17,727 bases of DNA from NCBI GenBank assembly GCA_026984355.1, contig JALSSG010000072.1, positions 1 to 17,727 of the forward strand. Reading direction: 5' to 3'. A model generated the notes under the pieces. It ran no database searches, had not been told where the DNA came from, and was given only the letters and a program-made list of their open reading frames with translations. A program made the position numbers and the translations under genes. Position 1 is the stretch's first letter, and the number at the start of each line of letters is the position of its first letter. This DNA comes from Hydrogenothermaceae bacterium (lineage in GTDB: Bacteria > Aquificota > Aquificia > Aquificales > Hydrogenothermaceae). Shown here one piece after another: positions 1 to 8,579 of this stretch.

Positions 1-536
1 TCCTCTTCATCTATTCCTCTGATTTTAGCAACTTCTTCTGGAGATTTTATCTTTAAAAGTGCATCAAAAACAGCCTTTACTGTATTATGAGGATTTGTCG
101 TCCTTCCAATAATTTTTGTAAGAATATCCGTAACCCCAAGCAGTTCAAGAACTGGTCTTACAGCACCGCCAGCAACAACACCTGTACCTCTACGAGCAGG
201 TTTTAAAAGAACTACTGCTGATTCATATTCTCCAATAACATCATGAGGAATTGTACCTTCAATTAATGGAACTTTTATTATGTGTTTCTTTGCATCTGCT
301 ATAGCTTTGGCTATAGATGGTGGAACTTCTTTTGCTTTACCATGTCCAAAACCAACATGACCATTTCTATCACCAACAACAGCTAATGTACTGAAAGAAA
401 ATCTTCTTCCACCTTCCATTACCCTAGTAGTTCTTCTTATTTCTACTACTCTTTCCTCTAATGTTAGAGAAGAAATGTCCACAGGATTTTGTCTTTGTCT
501 TAGCTCTATTAATCTCTCTATTTTTTTATGCCCCAT
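1..536 (-). CDS. rpsE: 30S ribosomal protein S5, 3'-truncated by window edge
   Basis: S5 sits at the mRNA entry side of the 30S subunit and contributes to decoding accuracy and mRNA unwinding. 178 codons are visible with no stop before the window edge, so the C-terminus is missing. The S5 signature is clear: GDRNGHVGFGHGKAKEVP in the N-terminal double-stranded-RNA-binding-like domain, then RRGTGVVAGGAVRPVLELLG in the C-terminal domain. The start is ATG at 534-536 (MGHKKIERL), preceded on the minus strand by AAAGGAG at a good distance. It lies 13 bp after rplR and is the last spc-operon gene in view; rpmD and secY would be expected next. Confidence 0.97.
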   Translation of the reverse strand, partial: MGHKKIERLIELRQRQNPVDISSLTLEERVVEIRRTTRVMEGGRRFSFSTLAVVGDRNGHVGFGHGKAKEVPPSIAKAIADAKKHIIKVPLIEGTIPHDVIGEYESAVVLLKPARRGTGVVAGGAVRPVLELLGVTDILTKIIGRTTNPHNTVKAVFDALLKIKSPEEVAKIRGIDEE

Positions 537-549
537 TATCTATACTCCT

Positions 550-921
550 TTAAAACTGTAATCCTTTTTCTCTTGCTGCTTCTGCAAAAGCTTTAACTTT
601 ACCATGATATTTAAAACCACCTCTATCAAAAACAACCTTTGTTATTCCTTTAGCTAAAGCTTTTTCAGCTATAAACTCTCCAAGTTTTTTTGCATCTTCA
701 ATAGATTTACCACCTCTTTTTCCATACTTTTGCACAAAGTCTTTATCTATTGTAGAGGCACTTACTATAGTATGACCTTTTTCATCATCTATAATCTGTA
801 CGTAAAGATTATTAAGACTTCTATAAAAAGCCATTCTTGGTCTTTCTGGAGTACCGAAAATTTTCTTTCTTACTCTTTTATGTCTTATTAATCTTTTTTC
901 TCTTCTAGTTTTTACAGCCAT
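550..921 (-). CDS. rplR: 50S ribosomal protein L18
   Basis: L18 (123 residues, normal length) binds 5S rRNA with L5 in the central protuberance. The very basic N-terminus ([16 protein letters not shown]) is the flexible rRNA-binding tail, and the C-terminal [20 protein letters not shown] block is the family signature. The start ATG follows a GAGGAG Shine-Dalgarno. It lies 13 bp downstream of rplF and 13 bp before rpsE, so it is co-transcribed within the spc segment. Codon use is T/A-ending and mixed (GTA and GTT both used), typical of the ribosomal genes here and unlike tuf. Confidence 0.98.
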   Translation of the reverse strand: MAVKTRREKRLIRHKRVRKKIFGTPERPRMAFYRSLNNLYVQIIDDEKGHTIVSASTIDKDFVQKYGKRGGKSIEDAKKLGEFIAEKALAKGITKVVFDRGGFKYHGKVKAFAEAAREKGLQF

Positions 922-934
922 TTTAACTCCTCAC

Positions 935-1480
935 TTATTTTTTACCTACAGATTTTCCTGGTTTTAGTTTTAGCTGTTCACCTTTATATCTAACACCTTT
1001 TCCTTTATATGGATCTGGTTTTCTAAGTGCTCTAATCTCTGCAGCGACCTGACCTACTCTCTGTTTATCTATGCCACTTACTTTAATAATTGTATTTCCT
1101 TCCATAGTTATTTTTACATCATCTGGGATTGGATATATAACTGGATGGGAATAGCCAAGTTGAAGTTCTAAAACCTTTCCTTTAACTTGACCTCTATAAC
1201 CAATACCTACAAGTTCTAATTCTACAGTAAAACCTTTAGTAACTCCTTCTACCATATTAGCAATCAATGCTCTTGTTGTACCATGTAAAGCTCTCATAAA
1301 AGGCTCATCAGAAGGTCTTTCTACTTTTATTTGATTATCTTCTTTTATAATTTTCATAGATGGGTGAAATGTATATTCTATACTTCCTAATGGACCTTTA
1401 ACTGTTACATGATTATTTTCACCTATATTTACCTCTACCCCTTGTGGAATAGGAACTGGTTTTTTACCGATTCTTGACAT
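935..1480 (-). CDS. rplF: 50S ribosomal protein L6
   Basis: L6 (181 residues) binds 23S rRNA helix 97 close to the sarcin-ricin loop and the elongation-factor site. It has the usual two tandem L6 folds, beginning [15 protein letters not shown]. The second repeat carries the diagnostic [16 protein letters not shown], followed by a lysine-rich tail. The start ATG is preceded by a strong AAAGGAGG. It is placed between rpsH (16 bp upstream) and rplR (13 bp downstream), the standard spc order. Confidence 0.98.
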   Translation of the reverse strand: MSRIGKKPVPIPQGVEVNIGENNHVTVKGPLGSIEYTFHPSMKIIKEDNQIKVERPSDEPFMRALHGTTRALIANMVEGVTKGFTVELELVGIGYRGQVKGKVLELQLGYSHPVIYPIPDDVKITMEGNTIIKVSGIDKQRVGQVAAEIRALRKPDPYKGKGVRYKGEQLKLKPGKSVGKK

Positions 1481-1496
1481 TAGAAACCTCCTTTTA

Positions 1497-1907
1497 TTAC
1501 CAGATATAAGCTATTATTTCACCACCAACTCTTTGTTTTCTAGCTTCTGCATCTGTAAGAATACCTTTATTTGTAGATAGTATAGCTATCCCTAAACCTT
1601 TCCTTACATAGGGAATTTCATCTACTGAAGCATATTTTCTAAGACCTGGTTTAGAAACTCTTTTGAGTCCAGATATTGCAGGTTTTGTATTCCTTGGCCC
1701 AAGGTACTTTAACTTTAAAATAAGAGTTTTCTGTGTACCTTTTTTTCTTTCTTCTGAAACTATATAATCTTCAATATAACCTTCCCTTTTTAATATTTCT
1801 GCTATTTTTTCTTTCATCTTTGAATTTGGTATATAAACTTCCCCTTTTCTTGCTTTTATAGCGTTGTTAATTCTCGCAAGCATATCAGCTATTGGATCTG
1901 TAATCAT
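1497..1907 (-). CDS. rpsH: 30S ribosomal protein S8
   Basis: S8 (136 residues) is a primary 16S rRNA binder in the platform. The N-terminus [16 protein letters not shown] and the C-terminal [20 protein letters not shown] are family signatures. The start ATG follows AAAAGGAGG. In E. coli S8 represses the spc operon by binding mRNA near rplE. I did not find a clear 16S-helix-21 mimic around the rplE start here, but a structure search would be needed to exclude one. It lies 12 bp after rpsN and 16 bp before rplF. Confidence 0.98.
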   Translation of the reverse strand: MITDPIADMLARINNAIKARKGEVYIPNSKMKEKIAEILKREGYIEDYIVSEERKKGTQKTLILKLKYLGPRNTKPAISGLKRVSKPGLRKYASVDEIPYVRKGLGIAILSTNKGILTDAEARKQRVGGEIIAYIW

Positions 1908-1919
1908 GATTTCCTCCTT

Positions 1920-2105
1920 TTACCAACTAGCTTTTTTAACACCAGGAATTTCACCTCTAGAAGCTCTTTCTCTAAAACATATTCTACACATGTTAAACTG
2001 TCTTAAAAATCCTCTAGGTCTTCCACAGATAGGACATCTTGCATGTTTTCTAGTTTTGAACTTTGGCTCTTTAAATGCTTTTACATACAAAGCTTTACGT
2101 GCCAT
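1920..2105 (-). CDS. rpsN: 30S ribosomal protein S14, type Z (zinc-binding)
   Basis: This is the short 61-residue, zinc-containing form of S14 (type Z), found in thermophiles and many Gram-positives, rather than the ~100-residue zinc-free form. The zinc ribbon is intact: Cys24-Pro-Ile-Cys27 and Cys40-Arg-Ile-Cys43. S14 assembles late into the 30S head next to S3 and S10. The start ATG has a GGAGG upstream. It sits between rplE (10 bp) and rpsH (12 bp). No zinc-free paralogue is visible in this window. Confidence 0.98.
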   Translation of the reverse strand: MARKALYVKAFKEPKFKTRKHARCPICGRPRGFLRQFNMCRICFRERASRGEIPGVKKASW

Positions 2106-2115
2106 TATTTCCTCC

Positions 2116-2679
2116 TTATTGAGACCTTATAGGTAATCCAAGTAATGCAAGCAACCATTTAGCCTCTTCATCACTTTCTGCTGTAGTGTGAATAATAATA
2201 TCCATACCACGAATTCTATCTACTTTATCATAGTCTATTTCAGGGAATATTATTTGCTCAGATACCCCAAATGCATAATTACCTCTTCCATCAAAGGATC
2301 TTGGATTTAAACCCCTAAAATCTCTAACTCTTGGAAGGGCAACAGAAATTAATTTATCAAGAAAATCCCACATTCTTTCTTTTCTAAGAGTGACTTTAGC
2401 TCCTATAGGATTACCTCTTCTTAATTTAAAACCTGCTTCAGATTTTTTTGCTCTGGTAATAGCTGGTCTTTGGCCTGTAATTAACATTAGGTCTTCTACT
2501 GCTCTATCTAATTGTTTAATATCCTGTACAGCCTCACCTACACCCATATTAACAACTATTTTTTGAATCCTTGGAACTTCCATTGGAGATTTATAACCAA
2601 ATCTTTCTATAAGTTTAGGCATTACTTCTTCTTTATATTTTTTTTCAAGTCTAGATTTATATTTTTCAGCAGTTGCCAT
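2116..2679 (-). CDS. rplE: 50S ribosomal protein L5
   Basis: L5 (187 residues, slightly longer than the usual ~179) binds 5S rRNA and forms bridge B1b with S13. The family core is present: [16 protein letters not shown] near residues 35-50, [19 protein letters not shown] in the middle, and [17 protein letters not shown] near the C-terminus. Its ATG shares one base with the rplX stop codon (TAATG at 2677-2681), so translation is probably coupled to rplX. The Shine-Dalgarno GAGG lies inside the end of rplX. Confidence 0.98.
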   Translation of the reverse strand: MATAEKYKSRLEKKYKEEVMPKLIERFGYKSPMEVPRIQKIVVNMGVGEAVQDIKQLDRAVEDLMLITGQRPAITRAKKSEAGFKLRRGNPIGAKVTLRKERMWDFLDKLISVALPRVRDFRGLNPRSFDGRGNYAFGVSEQIIFPEIDYDKVDRIRGMDIIIHTTAESDEEAKWLLALLGLPIRSQ

Positions 2680-3053
2680 TATTGACTACCTCTATCTTTT
2701 TTTGGTTTTTCCCACACGATATCTATTGTTTCTCCGGTTTTTTTGTTATATCTTTCTTTTATTATTTTGTCCCCTTCTTCTCTATATCTAAATCCTATTT
2801 TTACTCTCTGTCCTGTTTTTTCATCATAAAAAGCCACATTAGATATATGTATAGGTCTTTCTATATTAACAATTCCACCTTCCTGTACTCCTTCAATATG
2901 TCTAAGATGCTTTTTACCAATATTAATACCTTCTATAATTACTCTTACATTATCTGGATTTCTTATTATCTGTTTAACTTTACCTATTTTCCCTTTTTCT
3001 TTACCAGCTATAACTATTACTGTATCACCTTTTCTTATTCTGGTTTTTACCAT
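2679..3053 (-). CDS. rplX: 50S ribosomal protein L24
   Basis: L24 is an early assembly initiator of the 50S subunit and lies near the exit tunnel. The N-terminal KOW motif ([20 protein letters not shown]) is clear, followed by the NPD and GIN blocks and [18 protein letters not shown] choose ATG at 3051-3053 (124 residues). The frame also opens with an in-frame TTG at 3057-3059 that would overlap rplN by 4 bp and add two residues; GGAGG is 10 nt from the ATG and 4 nt from the TTG. The protein is longer than the usual ~105 residues because of a charged C-terminal tail ([11 protein letters not shown]). The stop overlaps the rplE start. Confidence 0.95.
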   Translation of the reverse strand: MVKTRIRKGDTVIVIAGKEKGKIGKVKQIIRNPDNVRVIIEGINIGKKHLRHIEGVQEGGIVNIERPIHISNVAFYDEKTGQRVKIGFRYREEGDKIIKERYNKKTGETIDIVWEKPKKDRGSQ

Positions 3054-3055
3054 AA

Positions 3056-3424
3056 TCAAATAACCTCCGGTGCTAGCGAAACTATTCTATAAAATCCTTT
3101 AGACCTGATTTCTCTTGCTACAGGACTTAGAATACGTGTTCCTATTGGTTCAAGATTATTATTTAATAAAACTACTGCATTATCATCTGCCTTTATATAA
3201 CTTCCATCTGGTCTTTTAACTTCTTTTTTTGTTCTTACAACAACTGCTTTATATACTTTTCCTTTCTTTGCTGGTGCATTTGGAAGTGCAGATTTAACTG
3301 TAACAGTTATTACGTCTCCAAGTGTTGCATATTTCTTTTTAGCTCCACCAGGAATACCAATGCATTGTACTTTTTTTGCACCTGAGTTGTCAGCAGCCAC
3401 TAAATAAGTTCCTCTTTGTATCAT
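3056..3424 (-). CDS. rplN: 50S ribosomal protein L14
   Basis: L14 (122 residues, exact family length) lies at the subunit interface and contacts 16S rRNA helix 14 (bridge B8). The signatures are [20 protein letters not shown] at the N-terminus and [13 protein letters not shown] at the C-terminus. The start ATG is preceded by AAAAGGGG. It is the first gene of the classical spc operon, and here it is preceded by the only sizeable intergenic gap of the cluster (80 bp), which contains a strong promoter candidate. Some L14 and L24 molecules can therefore be made independently of the S10 transcript. Confidence 0.98.
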   Translation of the reverse strand: MIQRGTYLVAADNSGAKKVQCIGIPGGAKKKYATLGDVITVTVKSALPNAPAKKGKVYKAVVVRTKKEVKRPDGSYIKADDNAVVLLNNNLEPIGTRILSPVAREIRSKGFYRIVSLAPEVI

Positions 3425-3465
3425 TTTGTACCCCTTTTAATTCGAATTTGTGAAGGCAAAGCAAT

Positions 3466-3494
3466 ATTATATAACATTCATATTATTCTTTCAA
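3466..3494 (-). promoter_or_regulatory. Sigma70-type promoter at the S10/spc boundary (Pspc-like)
   Basis: On the minus strand, TTGAAA (3489-3494) is followed after exactly 17 bp by TATAAT (3466-3471), which is 5/6 and 6/6 matches to the sigma70 consensus at ideal spacing. The predicted start point lies about 35 nt upstream of the rplN ATG. The position matches that of Pspc in E. coli, between rpsQ and rplN. The -35 also lies inside a 7-bp inverted repeat (3486-3492 / 3496-3502) that could serve as an operator or mRNA hairpin. Promoter activity is inferred, not shown. Confidence 0.75.
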
Positions 3495-3502
3495 GGAAAG
3501 AA
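3486..3502. repeat. Short perfect inverted repeat overlapping the Pspc -35
   Basis: The plus strand reads TTCTTTC-AAG-GAAAGAA, a 7-bp perfect inverted repeat with a 3-nt centre, immediately after the rpsQ stop. No T-run follows it on the minus strand, so it does not look like an intrinsic terminator. It overlaps the -35 of the rplN promoter and could be a binding site or an RNA 3'-end stabiliser. A chance origin in AT-rich DNA remains possible. Confidence 0.45.
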
Positions 3503-3504
3503 AA

Positions 3505-3765
3505 TTATTTTTGTGGAAGTTTTTCAACGACTATCCATCTTTTCGTTTTAGAGATAGGTCTTGTTTCTACAATTCTTACTATATCTCCAATCTTACATTC
3601 ATTTCTTTCATCATGAGCATAGAATTTTCTACTTCTTTTTATTCTTTTTTCATATAGAGGATGTCTAAATTGTCTCTCAACAAGAACAACAACAGTTTTA
3701 TCCATTTTATCACTTACAACTTTGCCAATATACTCTTTTCTTCTTGGTTTTGAAGTACCAGCCAT
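3505..3765 (-). CDS. rpsQ: 30S ribosomal protein S17
   Basis: S17 (86 residues) is an OB-fold primary binder of the 16S 5' domain. Visible signatures are [18 protein letters not shown] early and the central [20 protein letters not shown]. The start ATG shares a base with the rpmC stop (TAATG at 3763-3767), so translation is likely coupled, and GGAGG lies within the rpmC end. It is the last gene of the S10 segment; 80 bp with a promoter separate it from rplN. Confidence 0.98.
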   Translation of the reverse strand: MAGTSKPRRKEYIGKVVSDKMDKTVVVLVERQFRHPLYEKRIKRSRKFYAHDERNECKIGDIVRIVETRPISKTKRWIVVEKLPQK

Positions 3766-3971
3766 TATTTACCTCCAGTCTTTGAAAGTTCCCTTTCTTT
3801 TAGAATTGTTAATATCCTAGCTATGTCTCGCTTTGTTTCCCTAATTTCACTAGGTTTACCTAAAGCACCTATTTCATTTTGAAATCTAAGTTGCATAAGC
3901 TTTTTCTTTAACTCTAATAGTTTGTCTTTGAGTTCTTCTTCTGTTAGTTTTCTAAGTTCTGATGCTTTCAT
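3765..3971 (-). CDS. rpmC: 50S ribosomal protein L29
   Basis: L29 (68 residues) is a small helical hairpin protein beside L23 at the tunnel exit, part of the docking area for signal recognition particle and trigger factor. It starts [18 protein letters not shown], with the heptad-like leucine pattern expected, and ends with the second helix ([12 protein letters not shown]). The start is ATG at 3969-3971, 2 bp after the rplP stop. It overlaps rpsQ by one base. Confidence 0.97.
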   Translation of the reverse strand: MKASELRKLTEEELKDKLLELKKKLMQLRFQNEIGALGKPSEIRETKRDIARILTILKERELSKTGGK

Positions 3972-3973
3972 TT

Positions 3974-4390
3974 TTACACACCCTCTGCTTTTACTACTCT
4001 TGTTTTTATAGGTAGTTTATAACTTGCTTTTCTAAAAGCTTCTTCTGCTACTTCCTGTGGAACACCAGCAATTTCAAAAAGTATATGACCTGGTTTTACA
4101 ACGGCTACAAAATGGTCTAAATCACCTTTACCCTTTCCCATTCTTGTTTCTGCTGGTTTCCTTGTTACAGGTTTATGTGGAAAAACTCTAATCCAGACTT
4201 TCGCTCCTTTTTTTGCTTCTCTAACTATCGCAACCCTTGCTGCTTCTATCTGTCTTGATGTTAACCAACAAGGTTGAAGGGCTTGAAGTCCATATTCACC
4301 AAAACTTACTTTATTTCCCCTTGTCGCTTTACCTTTCATTCTCCCTCTTTGTTGTTTTCTCCATTTTAACTTCCTAGGTTGTAACAGCAT
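3974..4390 (-). CDS. rplP: 50S ribosomal protein L16
   Basis: L16 (138 residues, normal length) binds 23S rRNA near the A-site tRNA elbow and is needed for peptidyl-transferase activity. The N-terminus [20 protein letters not shown] and the central [20 protein letters not shown] are diagnostic. The arginine before MGKGKG, which is hydroxylated in E. coli L16, is present; no hydroxylase is seen here. The start ATG has GGAGG 10 nt upstream. It is placed between rpsC (21 bp) and rpmC (2 bp). Confidence 0.98.
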   Translation of the reverse strand: MLLQPRKLKWRKQQRGRMKGKATRGNKVSFGEYGLQALQPCWLTSRQIEAARVAIVREAKKGAKVWIRVFPHKPVTRKPAETRMGKGKGDLDHFVAVVKPGHILFEIAGVPQEVAEEAFRKASYKLPIKTRVVKAEGV

Positions 4391-4411
4391 CTTTTGTATT
4401 CCTCCTTAACT

Positions 4412-5095
4412 TTAAACTGATTGAAGTTCTTCTTCTATTTTCTTTAAAACTTCTTCTTTTTTAGCTTCTATTTTATCACCTTTGTATATCCATACTTTTA
4501 CTCCAAGTATTCCATACTTTGTTGAAGCTCTTGCTGTTCCATAATCTATATCCGCTCTTATAGTTTGAAGAGGCATTCTCCCGGCCATAAACCATTCTTT
4601 TCTTGCAAGGTCTACTCCTCCAATACGACCACCTACCTGGACTTTTATTCCTTTCGCACCAGCTTTCATAGCATTATCTATTGCTCTTTTCATAGCTCTC
4701 CTATGAGAAACCCTTCTTTCTAACTGAAGTGCTATATCTTCTGCAACTAATTTCGCATTTAACTCAGGTCTTTTAACTTCATCAACGTTTACAGTAATAT
4801 CTTTGGCATTAGATAAAGCTTTCAAGACTTTATTTAGTTCTTCTACTTCAGCTCCTTTTCTACCTATAACTATACCTGGTTTAGAAGCAAAGATTTTAAC
4901 TCTAAGCCTATCTCCAAGTCTTTCAATAACAACATCAGCAATTCCTGCTGGTTTATATCTTTGTTCTATAAACTGTCTTATTTTTAAGTCTTCATGTAAA
5001 ACCTGACCGTATCTTTTTTTATCTGCATACCATTTTGATTTCCAGTCTTTTGTTATTCCCAATCTTAAACTTATGGGATTTACTTTTTGTCCCAC
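4412..5095 (-). CDS. rpsC: 30S ribosomal protein S3 (GTG start)
   Basis: S3 (227 residues) lines the mRNA entry channel and shares helicase function with S4 and S5. The type-2 KH domain shows the GRKG loop at residues 78-81. The C-terminal domain carries [20 protein letters not shown] and [16 protein letters not shown]. It begins with GTG at 5093-5095 (the MGQKVNP start expected for the family), with GGAGG 6 nt upstream. It is the only GTG start I see among the ribosomal genes of this window. Confidence 0.98.
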   Translation of the reverse strand: MGQKVNPISLRLGITKDWKSKWYADKKRYGQVLHEDLKIRQFIEQRYKPAGIADVVIERLGDRLRVKIFASKPGIVIGRKGAEVEELNKVLKALSNAKDITVNVDEVKRPELNAKLVAEDIALQLERRVSHRRAMKRAIDNAMKAGAKGIKVQVGGRIGGVDLARKEWFMAGRMPLQTIRADIDYGTARASTKYGILGVKVWIYKGDKIEAKKEEVLKKIEEELQSV

Positions 5096-5107
5096 TTTTA
5101 TCCTCCT

Positions 5108-5458
5108 TTATTGCCTTTCAGCTAAAGTTATGTATATGTGTGAATATCTTCTTCTTATCATTGTAGCTCTTCCATAAGCTCTAGGCATATATCTTTTTAA
5201 CATTGGACCATCTTCTGCTCTGATTTCTTTAATATACAGATTGTCAACATCCATGTCTTTATTTTCTGCATTTGCTATTGCACTTTTAAGTAATTTTTCT
5301 ACAATTCTTGCTGCTCTTTTATTTGTTTCTTGTAGTATAGCTAAAGCCACTCCTACATCTTTTCCTCTTATAAGATTAATCACTTGTCTTACTTTAGTAG
5401 GAGATATTCTAGCGTATTTATGAACTGCTTTAGCTTCTTTAATTTCAGCAGTAGCCAT
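5108..5458 (-). CDS. rplV: 50S ribosomal protein L22
   Basis: L22 (116 residues) has a globular domain on the 50S surface and a long beta-hairpin that reaches into the exit tunnel, where it affects macrolide sensitivity. Signatures are YARISPTKVRQVINLIRGK near residues 15-33 and the hairpin plus C-terminal strand MPRAYGRATMIRRRYSHIYI. The start ATG lies 15 bp after rpsS, and 12 bp separate it from rpsC. Confidence 0.98.
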   Translation of the reverse strand: MATAEIKEAKAVHKYARISPTKVRQVINLIRGKDVGVALAILQETNKRAARIVEKLLKSAIANAENKDMDVDNLYIKEIRAEDGPMLKRYMPRAYGRATMIRRRYSHIYITLAERQ

Positions 5459-5473
5459 TTTACCTAACCTCTT

Positions 5474-5773
5474 TTATTTTTTCTTTACTGCTTTAGCAGA
5501 TTTATCTGGATGTCCTCTAAACGTTCTTGTTAGAGAAAATTCTCCAAGTTTATGTCCTACCATTTCTGGTCTTATGTAAACAGGTATAAATTTTTGCCCG
5601 TTATAAACAGCTATTGTATGCCCTACCATCTCTTCTGTGATAGTACATGCTCTATCCCATACTTTTATAATCTTCCTTTCACCTGTTTCATTCATTTTTC
5701 TAATTTTTTTCAGAATTTTTGGATTAACATATGGATTTTTAAATCTTTCATTCCATTTCCCTTTAAATCCCAT
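5474..5773 (-). CDS. rpsS: 30S ribosomal protein S19
   Basis: S19 (99 residues, slightly long for a ~92-residue family) sits in the 30S head with S13, near the A-site tRNA and intersubunit bridge B1a. The family signature [20 protein letters not shown] is intact, followed by [14 protein letters not shown]. The start ATG has GAGG upstream inside the 3' end of rplB; the two genes are only 2 bp apart. Confidence 0.98.
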   Translation of the reverse strand: MGFKGKWNERFKNPYVNPKILKKIRKMNETGERKIIKVWDRACTITEEMVGHTIAVYNGQKFIPVYIRPEMVGHKLGEFSLTRTFRGHPDKSAKAVKKK

Positions 5774-5775
5774 CT

Positions 5776-6600
5776 CTACTTACCTCTACGCTTTATAATG
5801 AACTTATCTGAATACTTTTTACCTCTTCTTGTTTTATAACCTTTTGTTGGAAGTCCCCATGGAGAAACAGGATGTTTTCCAAAGGTTTTTCCTTCACCAC
5901 CACCATGTGGGTGGTCTACAGGGTTCATAGCTGTTCCTCTAACTGTTGGCCTAATACCTAACCATCTCTTTCTTCCAGCTTTACCGAGTTTTACAAGTTC
6001 GTGTTCTGCAAGTCCAACTGTACCTATAGTAGCCATACATCTTTTATGAACAAGTCTTATTTCCCCTGAAGGAAGTCTTAACTGAACATAATCATCTTGC
6101 CTTCCTAAAATCTGGGCAGACATACCTGCAGCTCTTGCCAGCTGACCTCCTTTTCCAGGAGTAAGTTCTATATTATGAACAAATGTTCCTACAGGTATAT
6201 TCTCAAGTGGCAAAGCATTTCCCACTTTAATTTCTGCATCAGGGCCTGCAACAACTGTATCTCCAACTTTTAATCCTTCTGGCCATATAATATACCTTTT
6301 TTCTCCGTCAGCATAATGAAGTAATGCTATCCTTGCAGACCTGTTTGGGTCATATTCTATAGCCGCTACTTTTGCAGGTACACCCCATTTGTCTCTTTTA
6401 AAATCTATTATTCTATATCTTCTTTTATGTCCACCACCTCTATGTCTAACAGTTATTCTTCCCTGATTATTTCTACCTGCTTTTTGTTTTTTCGGTGCTA
6501 GAAGAGATTTTTCAGGTTCTGTTTTTGTAATCTCTTTAAAATCGTATAAAACTGCATGTCTTGTACCATTTGTTACAGGTTTTAATTTTCTTACACCCAT
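5776..6600 (-). CDS. rplB: 50S ribosomal protein L2
   Basis: L2 (274 residues, normal) is a primary 23S binder required for subunit association and peptidyl transfer. The N-terminal OB fold contains the [18 protein letters not shown] block; the SH3-like domain and the C-terminal [13 protein letters not shown] (residues 225-237) follow, with the conserved histidine His230 near the peptidyl-transferase centre. The start ATG lies 15 bp after rplW with GAGGTG upstream. The lysine/arginine-rich tail ends in KRRGK. Confidence 0.99.
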   Translation of the reverse strand: MGVRKLKPVTNGTRHAVLYDFKEITKTEPEKSLLAPKKQKAGRNNQGRITVRHRGGGHKRRYRIIDFKRDKWGVPAKVAAIEYDPNRSARIALLHYADGEKRYIIWPEGLKVGDTVVAGPDAEIKVGNALPLENIPVGTFVHNIELTPGKGGQLARAAGMSAQILGRQDDYVQLRLPSGEIRLVHKRCMATIGTVGLAEHELVKLGKAGRKRWLGIRPTVRGTAMNPVDHPHGGGEGKTFGKHPVSPWGLPTKGYKTRRGKKYSDKFIIKRRGK

Positions 6601-6615
6601 TTTCTATTCACCTCT

Positions 6616-6909
6616 TTATATTAACTCTGCAATGTTAATTGGTTTTTCTGATTCTATTTTTACTATAGCTTTTTTCCATTTTTTCGTAAAACCTGGATTT
6701 CTAAATCCAACTCTTTTTGGTTTAGGTTTTACAATCATTGTCCTAACAGACTTTACTTTTACACCTAATATTTGCTCAACAGCCTGTTTAATTTCTGGTT
6801 TAGTAGCATCTAAAGCAACTTCAAAAACAAGTTTATTTTCTTTCTCATTCAAGTTAACCGCTTTTTCTGTTAAAACTGGTCTAATAAGCACATCATACGG
6901 TGTTTTCAT
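6616..6909 (-). CDS. rplW: 50S ribosomal protein L23
   Basis: L23 (97 residues) sits at the tunnel exit and is the main docking site for trigger factor and SRP. The N-terminus YDVLIRPVLTEKAVNL and the long basic loop PKPKRVGFRNPGFTKKWKKA (rRNA-penetrating) are typical. Its ATG overlaps the rplD stop by 4 bp (ATGA at 6906-6909), the classic sign of translational coupling. Confidence 0.98.
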   Translation of the reverse strand: MKTPYDVLIRPVLTEKAVNLNEKENKLVFEVALDATKPEIKQAVEQILGVKVKSVRTMIVKPKPKRVGFRNPGFTKKWKKAIVKIESEKPINIAELI

Positions 6910-7532
6910 TGGGCTAACCTCTCATTTATCTTTTCTGCTGCTGTTTTTGTAATAAGAACTACGTCTGCGTTTAACAAATCATAAGTGTTTAATCCATCAG
7001 ATACTAAAACTTTTACATATGGTAAGTTCCTGAAGGATTTAATAACATTTTCATCTTTAGAAGGAATAACTATAAGTACTTTTTTGTTTTCAAGTCCATA
7101 ATTATTTAAAAATTCGATAGCTGTTTTTGTCTTAGGTTTATCAAAAGAAAAATCTTCTATAAATTTTAAATCTCCATCTTTATATCTTATAGTTAAAACA
7201 CCTTTTAATACTTTTTTTCTTAGTTTTTTAGGTAATGGGTAGTAAAAATCTCTTGGTTTTGGACCATGTACTATACCACCACCTACAAATATATTTGCTT
7301 TTCTATCTCCATGTCTTGCATTTCCTGTACCTTTTTGAGGTAAAATCTTTCTTCTTGAACCTCTTACTTCAGCTCTGGTTTTGGTACTTGCAGTACCTGC
7401 TCTTCTTGAAGCCAACTGCCATTTTACAACTTCCCATATGCTACCTTTATTAACATCTGTGTTAAGTATAGAATCATCTATATTAATTTTTCCTACTTCC
7501 TCATTTTTTTGATTAATTACAGTCACTTCCAT
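6906..7532 (-). CDS. rplD: 50S ribosomal protein L4
   Basis: L4 (208 residues) binds 23S domain I; its extended loop reaches the exit-tunnel constriction. The loop signature GSRRKILPQKGTGNARHGDR is clear, followed by GGGIVHGPKPRDFYYPLPKK. In E. coli L4 represses the S10 operon through an mRNA leader before rpsJ. Here rpsJ follows tuf after only 17 bp, so a leader of that form cannot exist at that place. It overlaps rplW by 4 bp. Confidence 0.98.
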   Translation of the reverse strand: MEVTVINQKNEEVGKINIDDSILNTDVNKGSIWEVVKWQLASRRAGTASTKTRAEVRGSRRKILPQKGTGNARHGDRKANIFVGGGIVHGPKPRDFYYPLPKKLRKKVLKGVLTIRYKDGDLKFIEDFSFDKPKTKTAIEFLNNYGLENKKVLIVIPSKDENVIKSFRNLPYVKVLVSDGLNTYDLLNADVVLITKTAAEKINERLAQ

Positions 7533-7549
7533 TTATTCCTACCTCTTTT

Positions 7550-8236
7550 TTATTCAGATGCGTAAAGCTCTTTAACTTTCTCTAATTTTCTTTTTCCTTT
7601 TCTTCTATTTTTAATTACACTATCCCTAAGCTCTAAAATTGAACCAGGAGCTCCTGGAACAGAACCTTTTACAAGAATAACATTTTTTTCTGGAATTATA
7701 TCTACTACTTCCATACCAAGTATTGTGATAGTTTCATTACCATGATGACCAGCCATTCTTTTTGTTTTCCATACTCTTCCTGGGTCTGCACATGCTCCAA
7801 TAGACCCTACAGCTCTATGATATCTTGCACCGTGAGATTTGGGAAAACCACTAAAGTCCCACCTTTTCATCGCAGAGGTAAATCCTCTACCTTTAGACTT
7901 TCCTGTAATGTCTATTAAATCACCTTTCTCAAAAACCTCTTCTACTTTTACTTCCTGTCCTAACTCTAACTGTTCACCTTCTTTTGTATCAAACTCTTTT
8001 AAATACTTTAAAGGTTCTAATCCAGCTTTTTCAAAAATAGCTAAAAGAGGTTTGGGAGTTCTTTTCTTTTTTCTTTTTCCCATTCCAAGAATTACAGCAT
8101 CATAACCATCTCTATCTTTAGTCCTAAAACCAACAACATAATTTGGTTCTATCTGAATAACAGTAACAGGAATTTCTTTGTCCTGTATAAAAACTCTAGT
8201 CATTCCTACTTTTTTACCAAGTATGCCTTTAGGCAT
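7550..8236 (-). CDS. rplC: 50S ribosomal protein L3
   Basis: L3 (228 residues, somewhat longer than the ~209 of E. coli) initiates 50S assembly and reaches the peptidyl-transferase centre with its central loop. Signatures are MPKGILGKKVGMTRVF at the start, GKSKGRGFTSAMKRWDFSG, and AGHHGNETITILGMEVVDI. The position that is a methylated glutamine in E. coli L3 (AGQMG) is a histidine here (from memory of the E. coli sequence). The start ATG follows AAGGAG, 14 bp after rpsJ. Confidence 0.98.
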   Translation of the reverse strand: MPKGILGKKVGMTRVFIQDKEIPVTVIQIEPNYVVGFRTKDRDGYDAVILGMGKRKKKRTPKPLLAIFEKAGLEPLKYLKEFDTKEGEQLELGQEVKVEEVFEKGDLIDITGKSKGRGFTSAMKRWDFSGFPKSHGARYHRAVGSIGACADPGRVWKTKRMAGHHGNETITILGMEVVDIIPEKNVILVKGSVPGAPGSILELRDSVIKNRRKGKRKLEKVKELYASE

Positions 8237-8250
8237 TTTTCATCTCCTTG

Positions 8251-8562
8251 TTAGCTTAATTTTATTTCTACATCAACACCAGCTGGTAAGCTGATGTCCA
8301 TGAGAGCCTCTATAGTTTGAGGTGTTGCATTTTCTATATCTATCAATCTTTTATGAATTCTCATTTCAAAATGTTCTCTGGACTGCTCAAATTTATGAGG
8401 AGACCTTAGTACACACCATATTTTTCTTTGAGTAGGAAGTGGGATGGGGCCTTTAATAACCCCTCCACTTCTCCTAACAGTATCTATAATCTGTTTCACA
8501 GATTGATCTAAAACTTTATGATCAAAGGCTTTTAGTTTAATCCTGATTTTTTCGTTCTCCAT
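8251..8562 (-). CDS. rpsJ: 30S ribosomal protein S10 (NusE)
   Basis: S10 (103 residues) is a 30S head protein and, as NusE, a partner of NusB in antitermination. It starts [20 protein letters not shown] and carries the diagnostic [20 protein letters not shown]. Codons are mixed T/A-ending (GTT, ATT, ACT common), unlike the body of the tuf gene 17 bp upstream. No long leader, and no obvious promoter, separates it from tuf, so it appears co-transcribed with tuf. Confidence 0.98.
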   Translation of the reverse strand: MENEKIRIKLKAFDHKVLDQSVKQIIDTVRRSGGVIKGPIPLPTQRKIWCVLRSPHKFEQSREHFEMRIHKRLIDIENATPQTIEALMDISLPAGVDVEIKLS

Positions 8563-8579
8563 TACTGCTTACTCCTTAA

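Noticed and set aside
2673..3092. Open frame of 139 codons on the plus strand, rich in Phe, Tyr and Ser
   Set aside because: It is antisense to rplX and rplN, has no ribosome binding site, and its composition is what the complement of Lys/Glu-rich genes gives.
8563..8579. L4-responsive S10 leader before rpsJ
   Set aside because: Only 17 bp separate tuf from rpsJ, too short for such a leader; control would have to be elsewhere.
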